A stretch of 64,000 nucleotides of DNA from Marchantia polymorpha subsp. ruderalis (lineage: Eukaryota > Streptophyta > Marchantiopsida > Marchantiales > Marchantiaceae). The notes below the pieces were generated by a model. The model saw only the letters and a program-made list of their open reading frames with translations. It did no database searches and was not told where the DNA came from. Of this stretch, positions 38,164-50,960 are shown in pieces (the stretch's first letter is position 1; every line of letters begins with the position of its first letter). The position numbers were made by a program, and so were the translations under genes. The stretch is from contig AP031355.1 of the NCBI GenBank assembly GCA_037833965.1, forward strand, positions 22,965,501 through 23,029,500, read 5' to 3'.

Positions 38164-38648
38164 GATTCATTCAAAGCTCGTAAAGTTTCAGGATTATGTT
38201 TGTCAACCTCACCGCCTTCACCAAACAAGTTTGCGCCATTTAAATCAAAGCGATGACGAAATTTCAAAAACCATGACCACAAAGCCTTGAATTGATCATC
38301 ACCTATCTTCATAGCCCCAACAATTTGTTCTGCTATGTGGCAGATGAGACTGGATGGAAAAACAAGCAACATTCGGCGTCCGACATCAATCTATTCATAT
38401 AGCCGTTTCTCAAGCTCAGGATCAATGATTGCGAAACGCGAAATGAGAATTATTGAGTAGTTTGATCAACCCTTTGGGCTTGTTTGCAAATCTCATCTTT
38501 GCTTGCTTTCAAATTCCAAATAACCTTCTCATTGACACCGTATTGACGAGCAATGCTTCGATTAGTCGGCGGTTTGGATTGCTTGGATTTGACGGTTATT
38601 AAGACGTTGGTCCAAGTCTTTACGTTTCATCACACGTTGTCCGCTCAT
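37897..38648 (-). pseudogene. Broken pogo/jerky-type (CENP-B HTH, DDE) transposase
   Basis: Remnant of a Tc1/mariner-superfamily transposase. Reading on the minus strand from 38648, a fragment starts MSGQRVMKRKDLDQR. After a frame change comes a helix-turn-helix reading RSIARQYGVNEKVIWNLKAS, then stops. The frame at 38094-38372 gives a CENP-B-type second DNA-binding block (DDQFKALWSWFLKFRHRF), a GEGG motif, and IIDQYDPAYVYNMDET, which matches the family's YN-DET signature holding the first catalytic Asp. The rest of the DDE domain is missing. Instead the YNM-DET segment is repeated: a 111 bp block at 38053-38163 recurs at 37897-38008 as IIDKYDPACVYNMKET, with the Asp changed to Lys. At least two frame breaks and several stops make it inactive. 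It lies inside an AT-rich block. Confidence 0.8.
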
Positions 38649-39308
38649 GATTGCAAATGAACTCACATTTGTGTTTCCTATGTATTAACTTTACTATTAT
38701 ATGGGTTGCCCCTAATATTACTTAGATCCGCATCTAAGTTAAGTCTGCACTAAACTTCCCAAATCAAGTTGCGGACTTAAGCAAGTGTATACTTTAGAGA
38801 TATAACATCTATCATCTTTGTCACATCTGAGCTACTTCTTTTAGCTCATTTAGATGTTATAATTTTCTAACTAAGATTTGAATTTACAAATGTACTTGAT
38901 GTTCGTATTTGGTATAGAGTCACAAGTCATCTAAAGGGCTTCATTCTAATTGACTTTGAACCTCAATAGTCTCAATTCTTGACATTATTTGAATAGAGTC
39001 AAAATTGAATGATTAATTATAATCGTTTGAAAATAGTTAGTTATACAACTTAATCTTTTATACAATTTAAAAACTAGACATCAAAAGATATACGTTGTTT
39101 ATCTTGTTTGACTACATCAATGTGAATGCAAATGCTTTACTTAAAGAGTAGCTAAATACATTTTTTTTTGAAAGCTTTAGTAAACTCTATTATACAATAA
39201 TAGGTATTCTAAATAAATTAACATCTATTAAAACTAACTTGAGTTAAACTAGACTGAAGTTGAATACTATCATGTTGCATTTTATTTATCTCAATTCTAT
39301 ATATATAT
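38649..39308. other. No gene recognised
   Basis: AT-rich spacer between the transposase relic and the palindromic LTR element, ending in an AT dinucleotide run that supplies the putative insertion site. Confidence 0.5.
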
Positions 39309-39633
39309 TGTTAGAATGGAGATTACTCCCTACTTCTTCGGTACCTATACACTATGTACTAGTTATTAGGATTGAGATTACTAGTAGTTATGATGTATAA
39401 CAACTGGGGATGCGACGCTTGAATGGGTGCGTCCCATGACAGCGTGTGTTCCACTGTCAAGGGCATATCCCTTCTGAGAGGTGTGATCGGTATGCTCTCT
39501 CATGGACTTTGATCCTATCCGAATTGAGTACTTAAACCCAATCCGGGATGACCGTTATCATCCATCAATTAAGCTACAATCCTTCCTCAATTGTGACTGA
39601 TATCTCACTCTCAATTGGTCATCTGATCTAACA
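39309..39633 (+). repeat. Left LTR (325 bp)
   Basis: It begins TGTTAGAATGG and ends CTGATCTAACA, so it has the usual TG...CA ends with a seven-base inverted terminal match. It contains ACTATGTACTAGTTATTA, AAGGGCATATCCCTTCTGAG and TTATCATCCATCAAT blocks shared with the right LTR. It is followed immediately by the primer-binding site. Confidence 0.8.
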
Positions 39634-39650
39634 TGATATCAGAGCAAGAC
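39634..39650 (+). other. Primer-binding-site-like sequence, left
   Basis: TGATATCAGAGCAAG abuts the left LTR. It differs by one base from the TGGTATCAGAGC signature complementary to the 3' end of plant initiator tRNA-Met. Confidence 0.75.
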
Positions 39651-40160
39651 TTCTCCAACTAATATTGTCTGTCATATGGTAACCAATTGATCGGGCCTTT
39701 CCAAGCATGAAGGTGTTTACATCGAATTTAGGAAGATCCTTTAATGAGAATCGGATGGAAGTTCATGGAGTAGTCATCTTCCTCGCAACGTCTGCATGTT
39801 TACACCTTCTTTACGATGTGGTGCAGGATATTGACCCCACTGTCAGAAAATTTTGCGAAACAAAAATCTTTATGAAATTTTGTTTATTTTCTTTTTTGAA
39901 TTGCAATAAACTTTAAAATTTTGCTCAAAATTTAAAAGAAATTGTTGAAATTCGGGCTCCACAGTGCTTCAGATCAGCACTGACAGGTAATAAATATGTT
40001 AGAATAGTCGAGTTTGCTCAAATTTTGAGTCAAATTTCAGAGCCAAGTGGGGATTCATGATCTCTTGTAATTGCTTTTGCAGGCATCACAAAGATGGTTC
40101 ACAACGAGAAGCGTACTCTTGCCTTTGTGGATTCTAGCGTACTTGAATCAGAATGGAACC

Positions 40161-40173
40161 TGCTCTAATACCA
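40161..40173 (-). other. Primer-binding-site-like sequence, right (inverted)
   Basis: On the minus strand this reads TGGTATTAGAGCA, directly next to the right LTR. It is one base off the TGGTATCAGAGC signature. Its presence in inverted orientation shows that the right half is a second 5' end, not a 3' LTR. Confidence 0.75.
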
Positions 40174-40479
40174 TGTTAGATAAAATGAACAATTGAAAGT
40201 GAGATATTAGTCACAATTGAGTAAGGATTGAAGCTTCATTGATGGATGATAACATGCGTACTGTATTGGTTTAAGTATCCAATCCTGATAGTACCAAATG
40301 CCATGAGAGAGCACACGTATCGCACCTCTGAGAAGGGATATGCCCCTGACAGTGGGACACACTCATTCAAGGGTCGCATCCCAGTTGTTATACATCATAA
40401 TTACTAGTATTCTCGGTACTAATAACTAGTACATAGTGTACAGGTCCTGAAGAAGTATGAAGTAATCTGCATTTTGACA
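40174..40479 (-). repeat. Right LTR (306 bp, inverted)
   Basis: Read on the minus strand it begins TGTCAAAATGC and ends TTTTATCTAACA, and it aligns with the left LTR throughout. It lacks the roughly 19 bp present in the left copy near 39435. The divergence between copies suggests they did not come from a single recent reverse-transcription event, or that the insertion is old. Confidence 0.8.
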
Positions 40480-40484
40480 TATAT

Positions 40485-42250
40485 TTAAAAAAATAAGCTT
40501 CATGGCAACAAATCAATAATTTTTTTTTGAAAATTTTAAATCAATACCACTATTATATATAATAAATTTTCATAATATGTTTTGATATTTTTTTATCATT
40601 TTATCATAATATTGATCTTATCATGAAATATGCACGTCTTTAGAATACAAACTTTTATACTAGTTTAAAATATCATTTTCATATCATAAGTGTTGAAAAT
40701 GATTAAAGTGTACTTTATTATATGAATAATGATCATATTGTCACAACATTGCTTTTTATTCACAGTAAAAATAAATCATAATTCATTTTTTCACAACAAA
40801 GTCAAATATCAAATAACATGATTAGAAAATAAATCTCCAGAAATTCCTTGATTGAATTTTTTGATATGATATATACTATGAATCAAATATCTATGACAAC
40901 ATATCAAATATTCATGTCTTATTGAAAATTATGTCATTTGCATTCAGCAAATTTTTTATACAAAACTTGTTTTGAAGTAAAACTTTGAAGAGAAATAATT
41001 CAAAATAATGTTGTTGCAAACAAGTGAAACAAACAATTTAATTTTAACATTAGCATCTAATGTAAGCTTGTGCAAAGTTTGAGTAACTAAATTCACTTTT
41101 GCATGAAATTATAAGTTTGTCACTAGATTTAATAAAAAATATTGTTCAAAATCCTTCAATTCTAGCAGATGACAAAATTATTTGAAAATTGAAAATAAAT
41201 TCAACATGAATTCAAGTAAAAATTATATCCTCATTAAGGATTTGATGGTTTATTTTTTTGAATTTCAAGATTTTGAAAACAAATTTATTATGAAACATAA
41301 TCAATTGCATTGATGCATTTGTATGAATTTTTATGATCAAAACATGATGTTATTACATTCTCTTTCAAACTTATAAATATTTTAACAGAGATTTATATAT
41401 CTATTTATATTTATATATACTATATATTATGTATTTATAGTTATTTATTGATGTTCAAGTAAATCGTTAGAAGAAGTAACAAATTTCATTAGAAAAAAAT
41501 CATATGAAAATAAAAATAGATTTTTTTTAATCATTCCATATTTAATACTTAGAACAATATTATAAAAAATATGATGATTTATTTCATAGTTTTTCTTTCA
41601 AGTTAAGTGCAGATGATTTAATTAACTTTGAATGAAGAAATGTATATGATTGTATATAATTTGTTTAGATTTGATCTTCTAGAGTCTCATATATCATTCA
41701 ATTGATCTTGAAACAGCAAGTTGAGTTGACATCTGGATTCAAAATCATCATCAAATCAAATCAAAACATTAGCAATTGAAATAAAATTATTTTTTATTTA
41801 GATGATAGATATCAAATTCAAAATTAAGTAAGAAAATAATATTCATATTATACTCTGATATATCAGGAGTTATATTACAGATCCTTCAAATCAATCACAA
41901 CTTTAGAAAACTTGATAACTCTGAACAAGAGATTTTTGTTGGACTCTGAACAAACATCTCTCAGTCTGTATGGTCTGTTTGTGGAAATAGACTATAAACT
42001 TATTTATAATACCATTAATCATGTAATGAAAAACTACAAATCATTAAATTGCGATCCAGGTTATTTTGATTTATATTTTCAATGATTAAATTTAACTAGT
42101 GTGTTTAAGAACGATTTAAACTATGTCACAATTTATACATCCAAGTATCTCAGCGATTTTCATAAATAATGGATATACGTAAGATAAAACTTTGACATTT
42201 GTGAGATATTGGCAATTATGTTGAACCAACAAAAATAACTTTGAATGCCC
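40485..42250. other. AT-rich, CG-poor block
   Basis: Nothing recognised. Composition as in the other AT blocks. It gives way to more balanced sequence near 42.25 kb. Confidence 0.6.
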
Positions 42251-45200
42251 TGCCTATAATGTTGGTTTCTACCTATGGACACATTCATCTTGATTTATGT
42301 TGGCAGCGATGGAACAGGTCATCAAGGGCTACCGCCCACCAGAGCGACGAGCATATTCGCACCGGCATCTAGATATGATGACTGTCCACGTTTTGCGTCT
42401 CTTTGATAATAGTTCATTGTGTGAATGAACTATGACTCATAGTCATAGTATATGACCCTTCTCAATGACCTTGCCCACAAACTATCATCATATTATGATA
42501 ATAGTCTTTAACACATGAAAGTATCGACGAGCTCTGATGGGCAGATACATTCCAATCAAATTCGAAGTAGTAGTTCTGTCTAACGTTTTTCAAACTCTAT
42601 TGTTTCCCAATTTAAGACGAGGGTACACTTCATGGAATTAATTGTGTGTCCCCGAGTGAAGGAACACAGGAAAGTAATGGAAAGTTGATGAGGGAGTTGC
42701 ATGTCTGTTGAACTCATGTCCAAAAGAATACTGCAAAGTCGTACTATAAAAGTTAACACTCTCGATACTTACGAGTTGCATCTTCTTTTCCTGAAGGGAG
42801 TTACTAACGGAATCCCTTCATTCTTAACACCGATTTTTTTGCAGTGTAAAATAGGAGCACCTGCGCTCCATATCTATGGATTGGATCTCAGTTAGTTACA
42901 ACATAAGTAGCTGCGAAGCTATTTCCAAACCGTCTAAACAGCCAATAACTAGCTTGATGCTTGATCATCGGCTGGGTGCTGAAATAACCTGGTTTGAAGT
43001 CGTATGTACCAAATCCGTAGCTTGATCTACAATGTATGTCAACTTCATACAGCAGAGGTTTTTGATTTGTTCTCGACTCATGAGCTCAGAGGTAATGAAG
43101 GTAAGAGGTAAATACATATAAAACATGGAGGTGTAATAGAGAAGAGGCTAGATACTGCCACGAGGAAGTTCAGTTATACTGATTGTTTGACACTGGAGTG
43201 ATTGAGATCAATCTAGTAACATGGATCTGAGATAAATTCTGCTTATAAAGGACACCATCTAGTAAAGCTGTGATAGAGCCTACTGCAAGTCCACGATAAA
43301 GCCTTGAAAAATCTGCCCATTAAGTACACAAGCTGCGCCATTCATGTCTCGGCTCTTGGTAGCTAATTGGGATGTATGTGCATTCAATAAAAGGTATCTT
43401 TTGACTCGAGGATAAAGAGGGAAATAAGTGTTGGTGGGATGTAATGCACTAGCATGAGCGCGGAGGACACATGAAAAATTGAGCCCATTTTGAAGGATGT
43501 GGTGCTAAGACGACCTGGCTGTGCATGGATGAAAAGTACCATTATTGCAAACAGTGCTGATAGCTGAACTAATGAAACACTTGGTGTAGTGGCCCGGACA
43601 AGAGGGAGTACTCGAAGAGATAAGCCGGTTTGATTCTACGAGATCCGGCATCAATGTACGAGTGACAATTAACAACTCAACTAGTCCTGTACAGTACATT
43701 GCGGCAGCACGGTAAAACGGTCCATCATCATCGCCCATCACCTTTCAAGGCTAGTCGTTCAACTCTTCTTGGGTTAAAATTGGACACATTGGCTGAATAC
43801 AAAGCGCAAATGAGGTATGGAGGACGCCAGCTCGGTGTCCGTAGGAGGAAGTCTACGTGCTCCAGAGTCCGACCAGGTTAGAGCATTGAAGAAGAGTCGA
43901 AAGTTTGATGGGAACCATTATGAGGAACTAGAAGACTCAGTTCATGAATCGAGAGAGATTCTGAAGGAGAGAGGGAGGGAGAGGGGAGTCACAGTGGGAG
44001 GAGCAAAGCGGCACAACATGTAAACCACAAGAGGGCTACAGGTAGTCATACACAGACACAAAGGATATTGGAGAAGAAAGCTGGCACGACTTATGGCATC
44101 ATAATGGGGCACACTCTCCGGCATATGCATATGGATTGATGCTTACAGCAGAAAAGCTTGGGGATGCCTGGCACCAGCAAAGGTGGACAAATCTATACAG
44201 CTCATTCGTTGCAAAGAGATGTAAGGAAAACTCCCGAGATTAATTCATTGTACTGTGATTGTTTTATGGAGGAGGACGAAAGTGAAACAAACAAACAAAC
44301 ACTTTTCCCCGTTCGAACTCTTCGTTTGCAACAGACGGCCCTGCTCCCCCGTTATGTGATCTACCGGTGGGATGGATGGCAAAGGAGAAAGGCGAGGCAA
44401 GGCAAGGCGAGGCAAGCAAAGAAGGAAGAAAAAGGTAAGAGCTTGCTCTTTTTGCAGAAAAACAGAGATCCAGTCAGCGGTGGTGTGTGCAAATTAGCAG
44501 GAGCACTTGAGCATTGAAGGCGTGCAGTGGTGGGGAATGATTTGACTATTAAATTCAGACCGAATGAATACTCTCGATTGACAAACGTGTGGAGGTGATG
44601 ATTGGATCTACACGAACAGCTGACCCGATCACATAGTGAATTTTTCTTCTTCTTTTCACTCGTGGTGATTTGATAGTCAGTCAATGACTCCCCTCTCTCT
44701 CTATCTCTCTCTCCTATTCCAACTGCTATTGGCACTGAAGGTCGGGTTTATGTTCGATTTATTCGAGACTCCTTCCCCTCAGTAAGGAACTAACTGGGTT
44801 GCGGACCGAACAGCTAGCTTCTGTAATCCTGCAGCGGTATGTCTGCAGAGGTACTCTATCCCATACAATCCAATAGTGTGGATTTTGTGACCACTGAGAA
44901 GGATCTATTGGGCAAGATAGGGTGGCGAGGTGAATTTGGTCGGTGGTGGCATGTGTACGATGGGAGAGGAGGAGGCTAAACGTTACCTTCGAATATGCAC
45001 ACCGTCTCCCCGCTCTTCCTATCTGCTTTGAATATTTATGGACAGGTTCCACGTATGCATCCGAAAGGGATCTTCTCTTCGTCCTCGTTGCTCCTTTTTT
45101 TTATAAAAAACCTCTGGTCAAATCTCATCTGTTGCATACAAGGGCTTATTGTAAGGGAGGTCGCCCCGCCCGACCCAGCCCATCCATGCCCTGGCCTACA

Positions 45201-45440
45201 CACGGGATGTTTCGAAGCGAAGAGGACACACGAAGCATGCATGAAGGGGAGGAGGACCAGCAGCAGCAAGCAAATGAGATGCGTGAGGGGTTCAAGAAAG
45301 AAGGAAAGGAGGAATGAATGAAGAGTGAGTGAATGAAAGAGTGAAGGCGCCAACTTCCAAACAATATTCTCTACACAAAACGTTCAAAACAGGTTAGAGA
45401 AAGCAGAAAAGGCTGATTTGTCCAGGAGAATCAAGACGAG

Positions 45441-46274
45441 TTAAAAGAGAAAGCCATGAGGAATAGTTGTAATTATTGAGAGTGGTGACATTCCCATATC
45501 ATATCCATATGTTCTCAGGACCACTCTTTCATTGACCAGTTCCGCGGGGAGAACAACAACTCCGTCGCAGCCCATACCTCGCAGGAAAAAAAGAAACAAA
45601 AGACGATTCTCGTTTGTGGTGGATACAAGTGAATCTTCTTGATCATGGTGCGGGCCCAGCCGAATCAGCACGAAGCGTTCAAACGCTCTTGGACAAAGGC
45701 CAATTAGCCCGATGTGATTTGTCACCCCCATTATCCTCGCTCCTCGCTCCTCGCTCCTCGCTCGCAAGCGACCCGAGGGTCGCATATTCGCAGCGATTCT
45801 AATCATGCGATATTCCCGAATGGTCGAGATCGACGCAGGTCGTATCCAGTTTGCGAGTACTCCCCACTCATTGTGTCTTGCTTTCTCGCTCGCCCTTTGC
45901 CAAACTTGCTGGGAGTTAGTTAAGGCTTTCTCGCCAGATTCGGCCGCGCTCACTGGCCCAGAAGAACCGACGGCACATGGGTCCGCTCCTCTTCTTCCTT
46001 CCTGCTCTTGTTCCGCTTCTTGTTCTCTTCTGTCTCTAACCGTTGAGGCGCGGCATATACCCCCGCGCCTCGTTCGAACATCCTTCCCCTGGTCCACCTC
46101 CGACGACCGGCGCCCGGCTGGCCCGCGACGGACTCGAGGCCGACGCGTGACGACGTGACGCCACTTCTGTGCCGACGTTCCTCCTTCCTCGAACAAACCG
46201 TCCGTCGTTTGTTGCGATTTATGTTCGGGAAGGATCCAAGGACTCGACACGGAACGGCGGTAAAAATAAGACAT
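45441..46274 (-). CDS. Hypothetical 277-codon open frame, doubtful
   Basis: Starts at ATG (46274) and is the second longest open frame in the window. The N-terminal half is rich in Arg, Glu and Ser, and the rest has no domain, signal peptide or repeated motif that I recognise. The region also carries open plus-strand frames (45614-45923, 45805-46158), and CTCGCTC-type low complexity runs through it near 45740-45765, which lowers the case for real coding. Without homologues or transcripts this is most likely a chance frame. Confidence 0.12.
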   Translation of the reverse strand: MSYFYRRSVSSPWILPEHKSQQTTDGLFEEGGTSAQKWRHVVTRRPRVRRGPAGRRSSEVDQGKDVRTRRGGICRASTVRDRREQEAEQEQEGRRGADPCAVGSSGPVSAAESGEKALTNSQQVWQRASEKARHNEWGVLANWIRPASISTIREYRMIRIAANMRPSGRLRARSEERGARIMGVTNHIGLIGLCPRAFERFVLIRLGPHHDQEDSLVSTTNENRLLFLFFLRGMGCDGVVVLPAELVNERVVLRTYGYDMGMSPLSIITTIPHGFLF

Positions 46275-48108
46275 AATAAGATAAATAAAATAAGGACTTA
46301 TCGCTTTCGTTTTATGAAGTTATGGCTCCGACTACTTCGCAATGGTCCGTTGTGTGCAAATGATTTTCAACGGCATTAATTGATTTCCGGGCGGGTTTCC
46401 TCGGAATTTCGAAGACCAAGATTTATTTTGTTCTTTCATATTTCGCAGATGTGAGATTGCTTGATAGAGACGTGCAAATGTTCTACGACGTGTAAAATCG
46501 TATATCCCATCCGTGTTCTATATATTATGAGAGGCATTGTGTGTAAAACTGCCATGTTTGAATAATGTCTCCAAATCTTACTTCAGCCTCTATTTGAGAT
46601 TTCATTGAATCGTTGTGAATTATTTCATGGATTGGAATGTAAAAGATACTCTGTAATCAAGACATCACCAATTCCACATTAGCAACAACCAAATGCAGGT
46701 AAGTCAAACATGACACTGAAAATTAACTGAATAGCATCACAGTACGATCTCATGTCCGCCATGAGTTTAGAAATTACCAAGATGTAACAAACGTTTGTTT
46801 TGACAAGTGTGGATATGCTCAATGTCTTCCATATGCTGTCACTCTTTCTGATGGGTACCATCTAACGAAGTCCCAAGGTCATTGAGGAAATGTGTAGATC
46901 ATCTTGCACTTGGGAGAAAATAAATAAATAAATATATATATATATATATACATCAAAAATCGTCGAAGAAAATCAAAGCTTGTTACTTTACGTGACAGTT
47001 AGATCGTCCGGGTCTAGAGGTTGTCAAAGACACGAACGATCATAATCATGCTCATGGCATTCACAACTTGGAAACGAGTTACGAATGGGAAAAAGACGAG
47101 ACGAATGCATACCATGCGCCTAGGACGACGTGGTAACAGATGTCAAAGGTTTATTCCTCAGATGTGGTCGTTCGATTTACACCCTCATGATACTCACACT
47201 GCACGATCGAGTTCATGATGATGATGTTGTATGGCAGCCGCTCTTTGGTCGAAGGGTGGGTGGGGGATGGGGCACAACGAAAAGCCAAAGTAAAAAAAAA
47301 AACATTCGACAGCAGCTTGTGCCTCGCTCCGAACGACGCCCGAAGACGAGCTCGGAGTCAGATTCGCAAGCACTCCCAAACATGTGGAGACGCAACGAAA
47401 AGTGAGGGTTCTTTCTTTCGAACCAAAGCATGTCCTTATCCGAAGCCATCATCATCATCATGGCATGGCACAAGATAGCGTGTCCGGAGAGTTCTCTTGC
47501 GGGCATCGGAGATCGGAGATCCTTCACATCCTTGGCAAGGACGATGCGCAGAATGATGCCGTCGAGGGACCACCGGCAATCCGAAGAAAAGAAAATGGAA
47601 CCGGAAATTGCTCGCGGAGGCTACGGCGGTGGAGGCCAATGCTTGAAAGCTCAGACCTGACCGAAATCTCCTGTAAAGCTAAAGAGGAATGAATGTGCAA
47701 AATTGTATGCTCTCGCGATCCTTTTCATGATGCTCTGCAAATGTGTGTGCATGTGGGGCGAATAAGAGCCGAGTTCGAGCCTTTTGCTCGGGCAAGCTGC
47801 TTTTTTTTCCACGAGAATTAAAAGGGTGAAAAGGCCGCAGATTCCTCCAGACTTTCGGGATCCAAGCTCTTGAAGGGCAGGGCAGGGCAAGCGAGGCGAG
47901 GCCAGGGAACCGAACCAGATATGTTTGTGCATGTCACTCCTCCTGCAATTGCACGAGCATATGGGCCGATAAAGGAAGCCACTCATGATTTGTCAGCGAG
48001 TCATGATGCTCGCAGTAATATTGGAAGTCGGGAAAGTAAGCCGCTGCTGCTGCATTGCTGCATTGCTGCAAAGAGCTATGGATGTATGCATCTATGAAGG
48101 AGAGAATG

Positions 48109-48133
48109 ATCTATCTATCTATCTATCTATCTC
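48109..48133. repeat. ATCT tetranucleotide microsatellite
   Basis: About six ATCT units, followed by imperfect GTCT/ATCT units to about 48161. Confidence 0.85.
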
Positions 48134-50906
48134 GCTATCCGTCTGTCTATCTGTCTATCTATGTACGCAACTTGGACCTCGATGTGATCTTGACGAGTCC
48201 CCGACACGGAGGGTTGGGGCCAAAGCATGTCTTGGACGGAGATTGAGTGAGGGATTCTTGAAGTGTGTGAGCGAGAGAAGCAGATCGAGCGAGCGAGTGA
48301 GCCCGAGCCCCCATGAGTTCCAACAATGATTGCGAGTATTTATGTCTACCATGGGGTCGCTTTTGCTCACGTTTGCACGAAGGGTGCACTCACTCTCTCG
48401 CTGGTTGGACGGACGGACGGACGGATGGGAATCATTATCTACCATGACCCTGCTTGAGTGTTTGCATGATGCTCTGCTCCTTTATCACACCATGTGCTTT
48501 TCAATGCACGCTCCCTCGCAGAATGATCGATATTTGGACGTGTACATTATTATTATTTGCCCAACCCCCCCCCCCCCAAACTCAAAAAAAAAACTCACTC
48601 TTTTCTTTTCTTTTCTCTTCCTCCTCGTCCTCCTTTTCTACGCCTACACACTATGCCTACACCGTGACAGTGCGAGAGTGAGGGAGTGAGTGAGTGAGGC
48701 GGTCAGTCAGTCCTGAATCCTCACTCGTCGCTCGCTACTTTTCGAGGATTTTACAGTGAGCGACTTTACACCAGCAGCAGGCCAACTTTGGCGCCCCAAC
48801 AGACACACCACTCACTCGGATTTCCAAATGGAGACCGGGGGGCTCATGGACGCCACCTGCAACTGGGCGAGCGTCTCGTATCATTCATGATTTCACAGCT
48901 CCTGCTCACTGTTGCCAAATGTTTTGACAATGAGTGCCATATCACCCCGTCGTAGGAAGATAATGCAATGTGCTGGAAATGATTAAACGAACTAGCGCGC
49001 ACATGGCCATGAGTGCCTGTTCCAATGATTCCCTCATATTCAAGTGCGTTGACTTGATGATTGCCCCATAAATCATATGTATGGAGTCCTTTCACAATCA
49101 TATGACACAGAGACGGAAAAGGAAAATAATCGCAAGGCAGAAAGAAAGGAAAAAATAACAACTGTACCGGTAGATTATAACGCACCCTAAGGGACTATGG
49201 ACTCTGGACAGCAGTAGTCAAGTGGATGTTCACCGAGGGGCAGCTGCCTACCTGAGTCCGGGACAAACAGCGCTCGAGCGAACGCGCTCGTCGATCGCAG
49301 CTCGCGAATTCAGCTCGGCCCAGAAGCAGCGTCCGGGCTGACTGCCTGCAGAGGAAGCCTCAGGGGAGAATAATACTCATCATATCGAATTATAGTTTCT
49401 GTTTGGCTGCAGTCATGATGCTCTGGGCGAATTAGATCAACTTGTTGTTTTGCAATCGAGCTTGGGCTCTCTTTGGCGATCTCTTTCGTCTTTCCTTTTT
49501 TCTGCCTGCGTCGCCTTCGGACTTTGAACAAATCAGGCGTCCGGGGAATCTTCTGACACAAAAAATCTTGGCCACCATGATGGAGACGCAGAGTATTTTA
49601 CTATTTTAATGCAATGACCAGATAGATATGTGCCGAAGGTCCGAAACGCCATTCAATTGATCCAGACACACCTATCGTCAAACCCAGCGAGTCACTGCGT
49701 AAAAGCATTTCATTCCAAGCATGAATCATTGCCTTTGCAAATGCCACTTGAGTGTTGACAAAGTGATGACACATAAAATACTTAAAGGAGTTGGCCAAGG
49801 ATGAGTCAATGATTACTGCATCCGATCAAGGCTGTGGGTTCTGTGGTTCTTACGTACGAGAGGTTACATGCGGAATCTTAAACAGACAGACATTTCAGGA
49901 CTAGAAACAATCGGCCCCTCGGATAAGTGCAAGCGAGCCTAGCAGATCGCGCTTTTAACCTCTCTCGAACCTACTGCTACTACTACTTCTACCGCTGCTG
50001 CTGCTGCTGCTCGGCACTGGTGAATGACTGCAACTTTTGCGCTTATCCATATCTGCAATCCTTGCACTAACGAAGCTCGGCGAATTTCCAGCTCCCGATC
50101 GAGAGGAGAAGCTCTCTCTCGTCTCCAGCTACGAAATGTGTGGAATATTCATCAACCGCACACATGCACATGCGCAGCATTTAGTGCAGCTCGTCCACGA
50201 CTGGGTGGCAAGGAAGTGCACATTCGGCCCGGTGCGCTTCGAGGCCGCTTTTGGGAAATTGTCATTTACATGCCAAATGGGATGCCTTTCGGGGCCCTGT
50301 CCAGACCTTAACCATGGTTTGCAGTTAGAGAGGTTGCACTTATCCGCAGCCGACTGCTTGACTGCTGTGGCCCGCCCCGCCCCGGCCTGCCCAGCCCTGC
50401 CCATGGTCTGGGCTTGACAATGGGGTCTGAGCTGGTGGTAGGCACTCATGATGTGTACATTAGACCCAGAAACCGCAAGACTCTGTTGACCTGCTTGCTT
50501 TGGCTCGGCCTGGCTGCCTGCGTGCCTGGCTGCGTGCCTGCGAGCCTGCGAGCCTGCCTGCCTTTGAATGACTAGACCACGTACTGATTATGTATGTTGT
50601 AGCGTTCCAGATGATGGAGACATTACCTCATCAAAGACAGGGCGCGTTGCGCAATCAATCTGGACTCATTCGACTCTGTGCTACATGCAAACTCTGTGAT
50701 GTCAACGACGCTCTCGAGTGCTTAGCATCCTGTAACCACATGCCGAACTGTCTTCATGCGTGACGCCTGCTGAAGCCTGGAGCTCGGTACTTTGCTGGGG
50801 TTTCTGAATCTCCTCGGATCGCATCGGGCCAAGCCCAGCTCACCGAACCATTGTAAAAGCCGCAGCTTCTTTCTCTCCTCGATCAATCAGTCGGATTGGA
50901 AAGGCC

Positions 50907-50960
50907 CTTCCCTCCCTCCCTCCCTCCCTCCCTCCCTCCCTCACCTCACCTCACCTCACC
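50907..50960. repeat. CCCT microsatellite followed by a CACCT pentanucleotide
   Basis: About eight CCCT units to 50941, then four TCACC units to 50960. Low-complexity sequence in a gene-free interval. Confidence 0.85.

Larger units (their letters stand above)
39309..40479. mobile_element. Palindromic LTR/TRIM-like retroelement with inverted LTRs
   Basis: A 1171 bp unit in which two LTR-like sequences face each other. The left LTR (39309-39633) runs TGTTAGA...TCTAACA and is followed by a primer-binding-site match. The right LTR (40174-40479) is in reverse orientation, with its own primer-binding site internal to it. The two LTRs are clearly homologous across their length, with a roughly 19 bp extra segment in the left one near 39435. 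The whole unit is flanked by TATAT on both sides (39304-39308 and 40480-40484), as expected for a 5 bp target duplication, though the flank is AT-rich. The 510 bp interior has no intact gene. A frame starting at 39707 (KVFTSNLGRSFNENRMEVHG) faintly resembles a Copia gag start. Confidence 0.75.
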
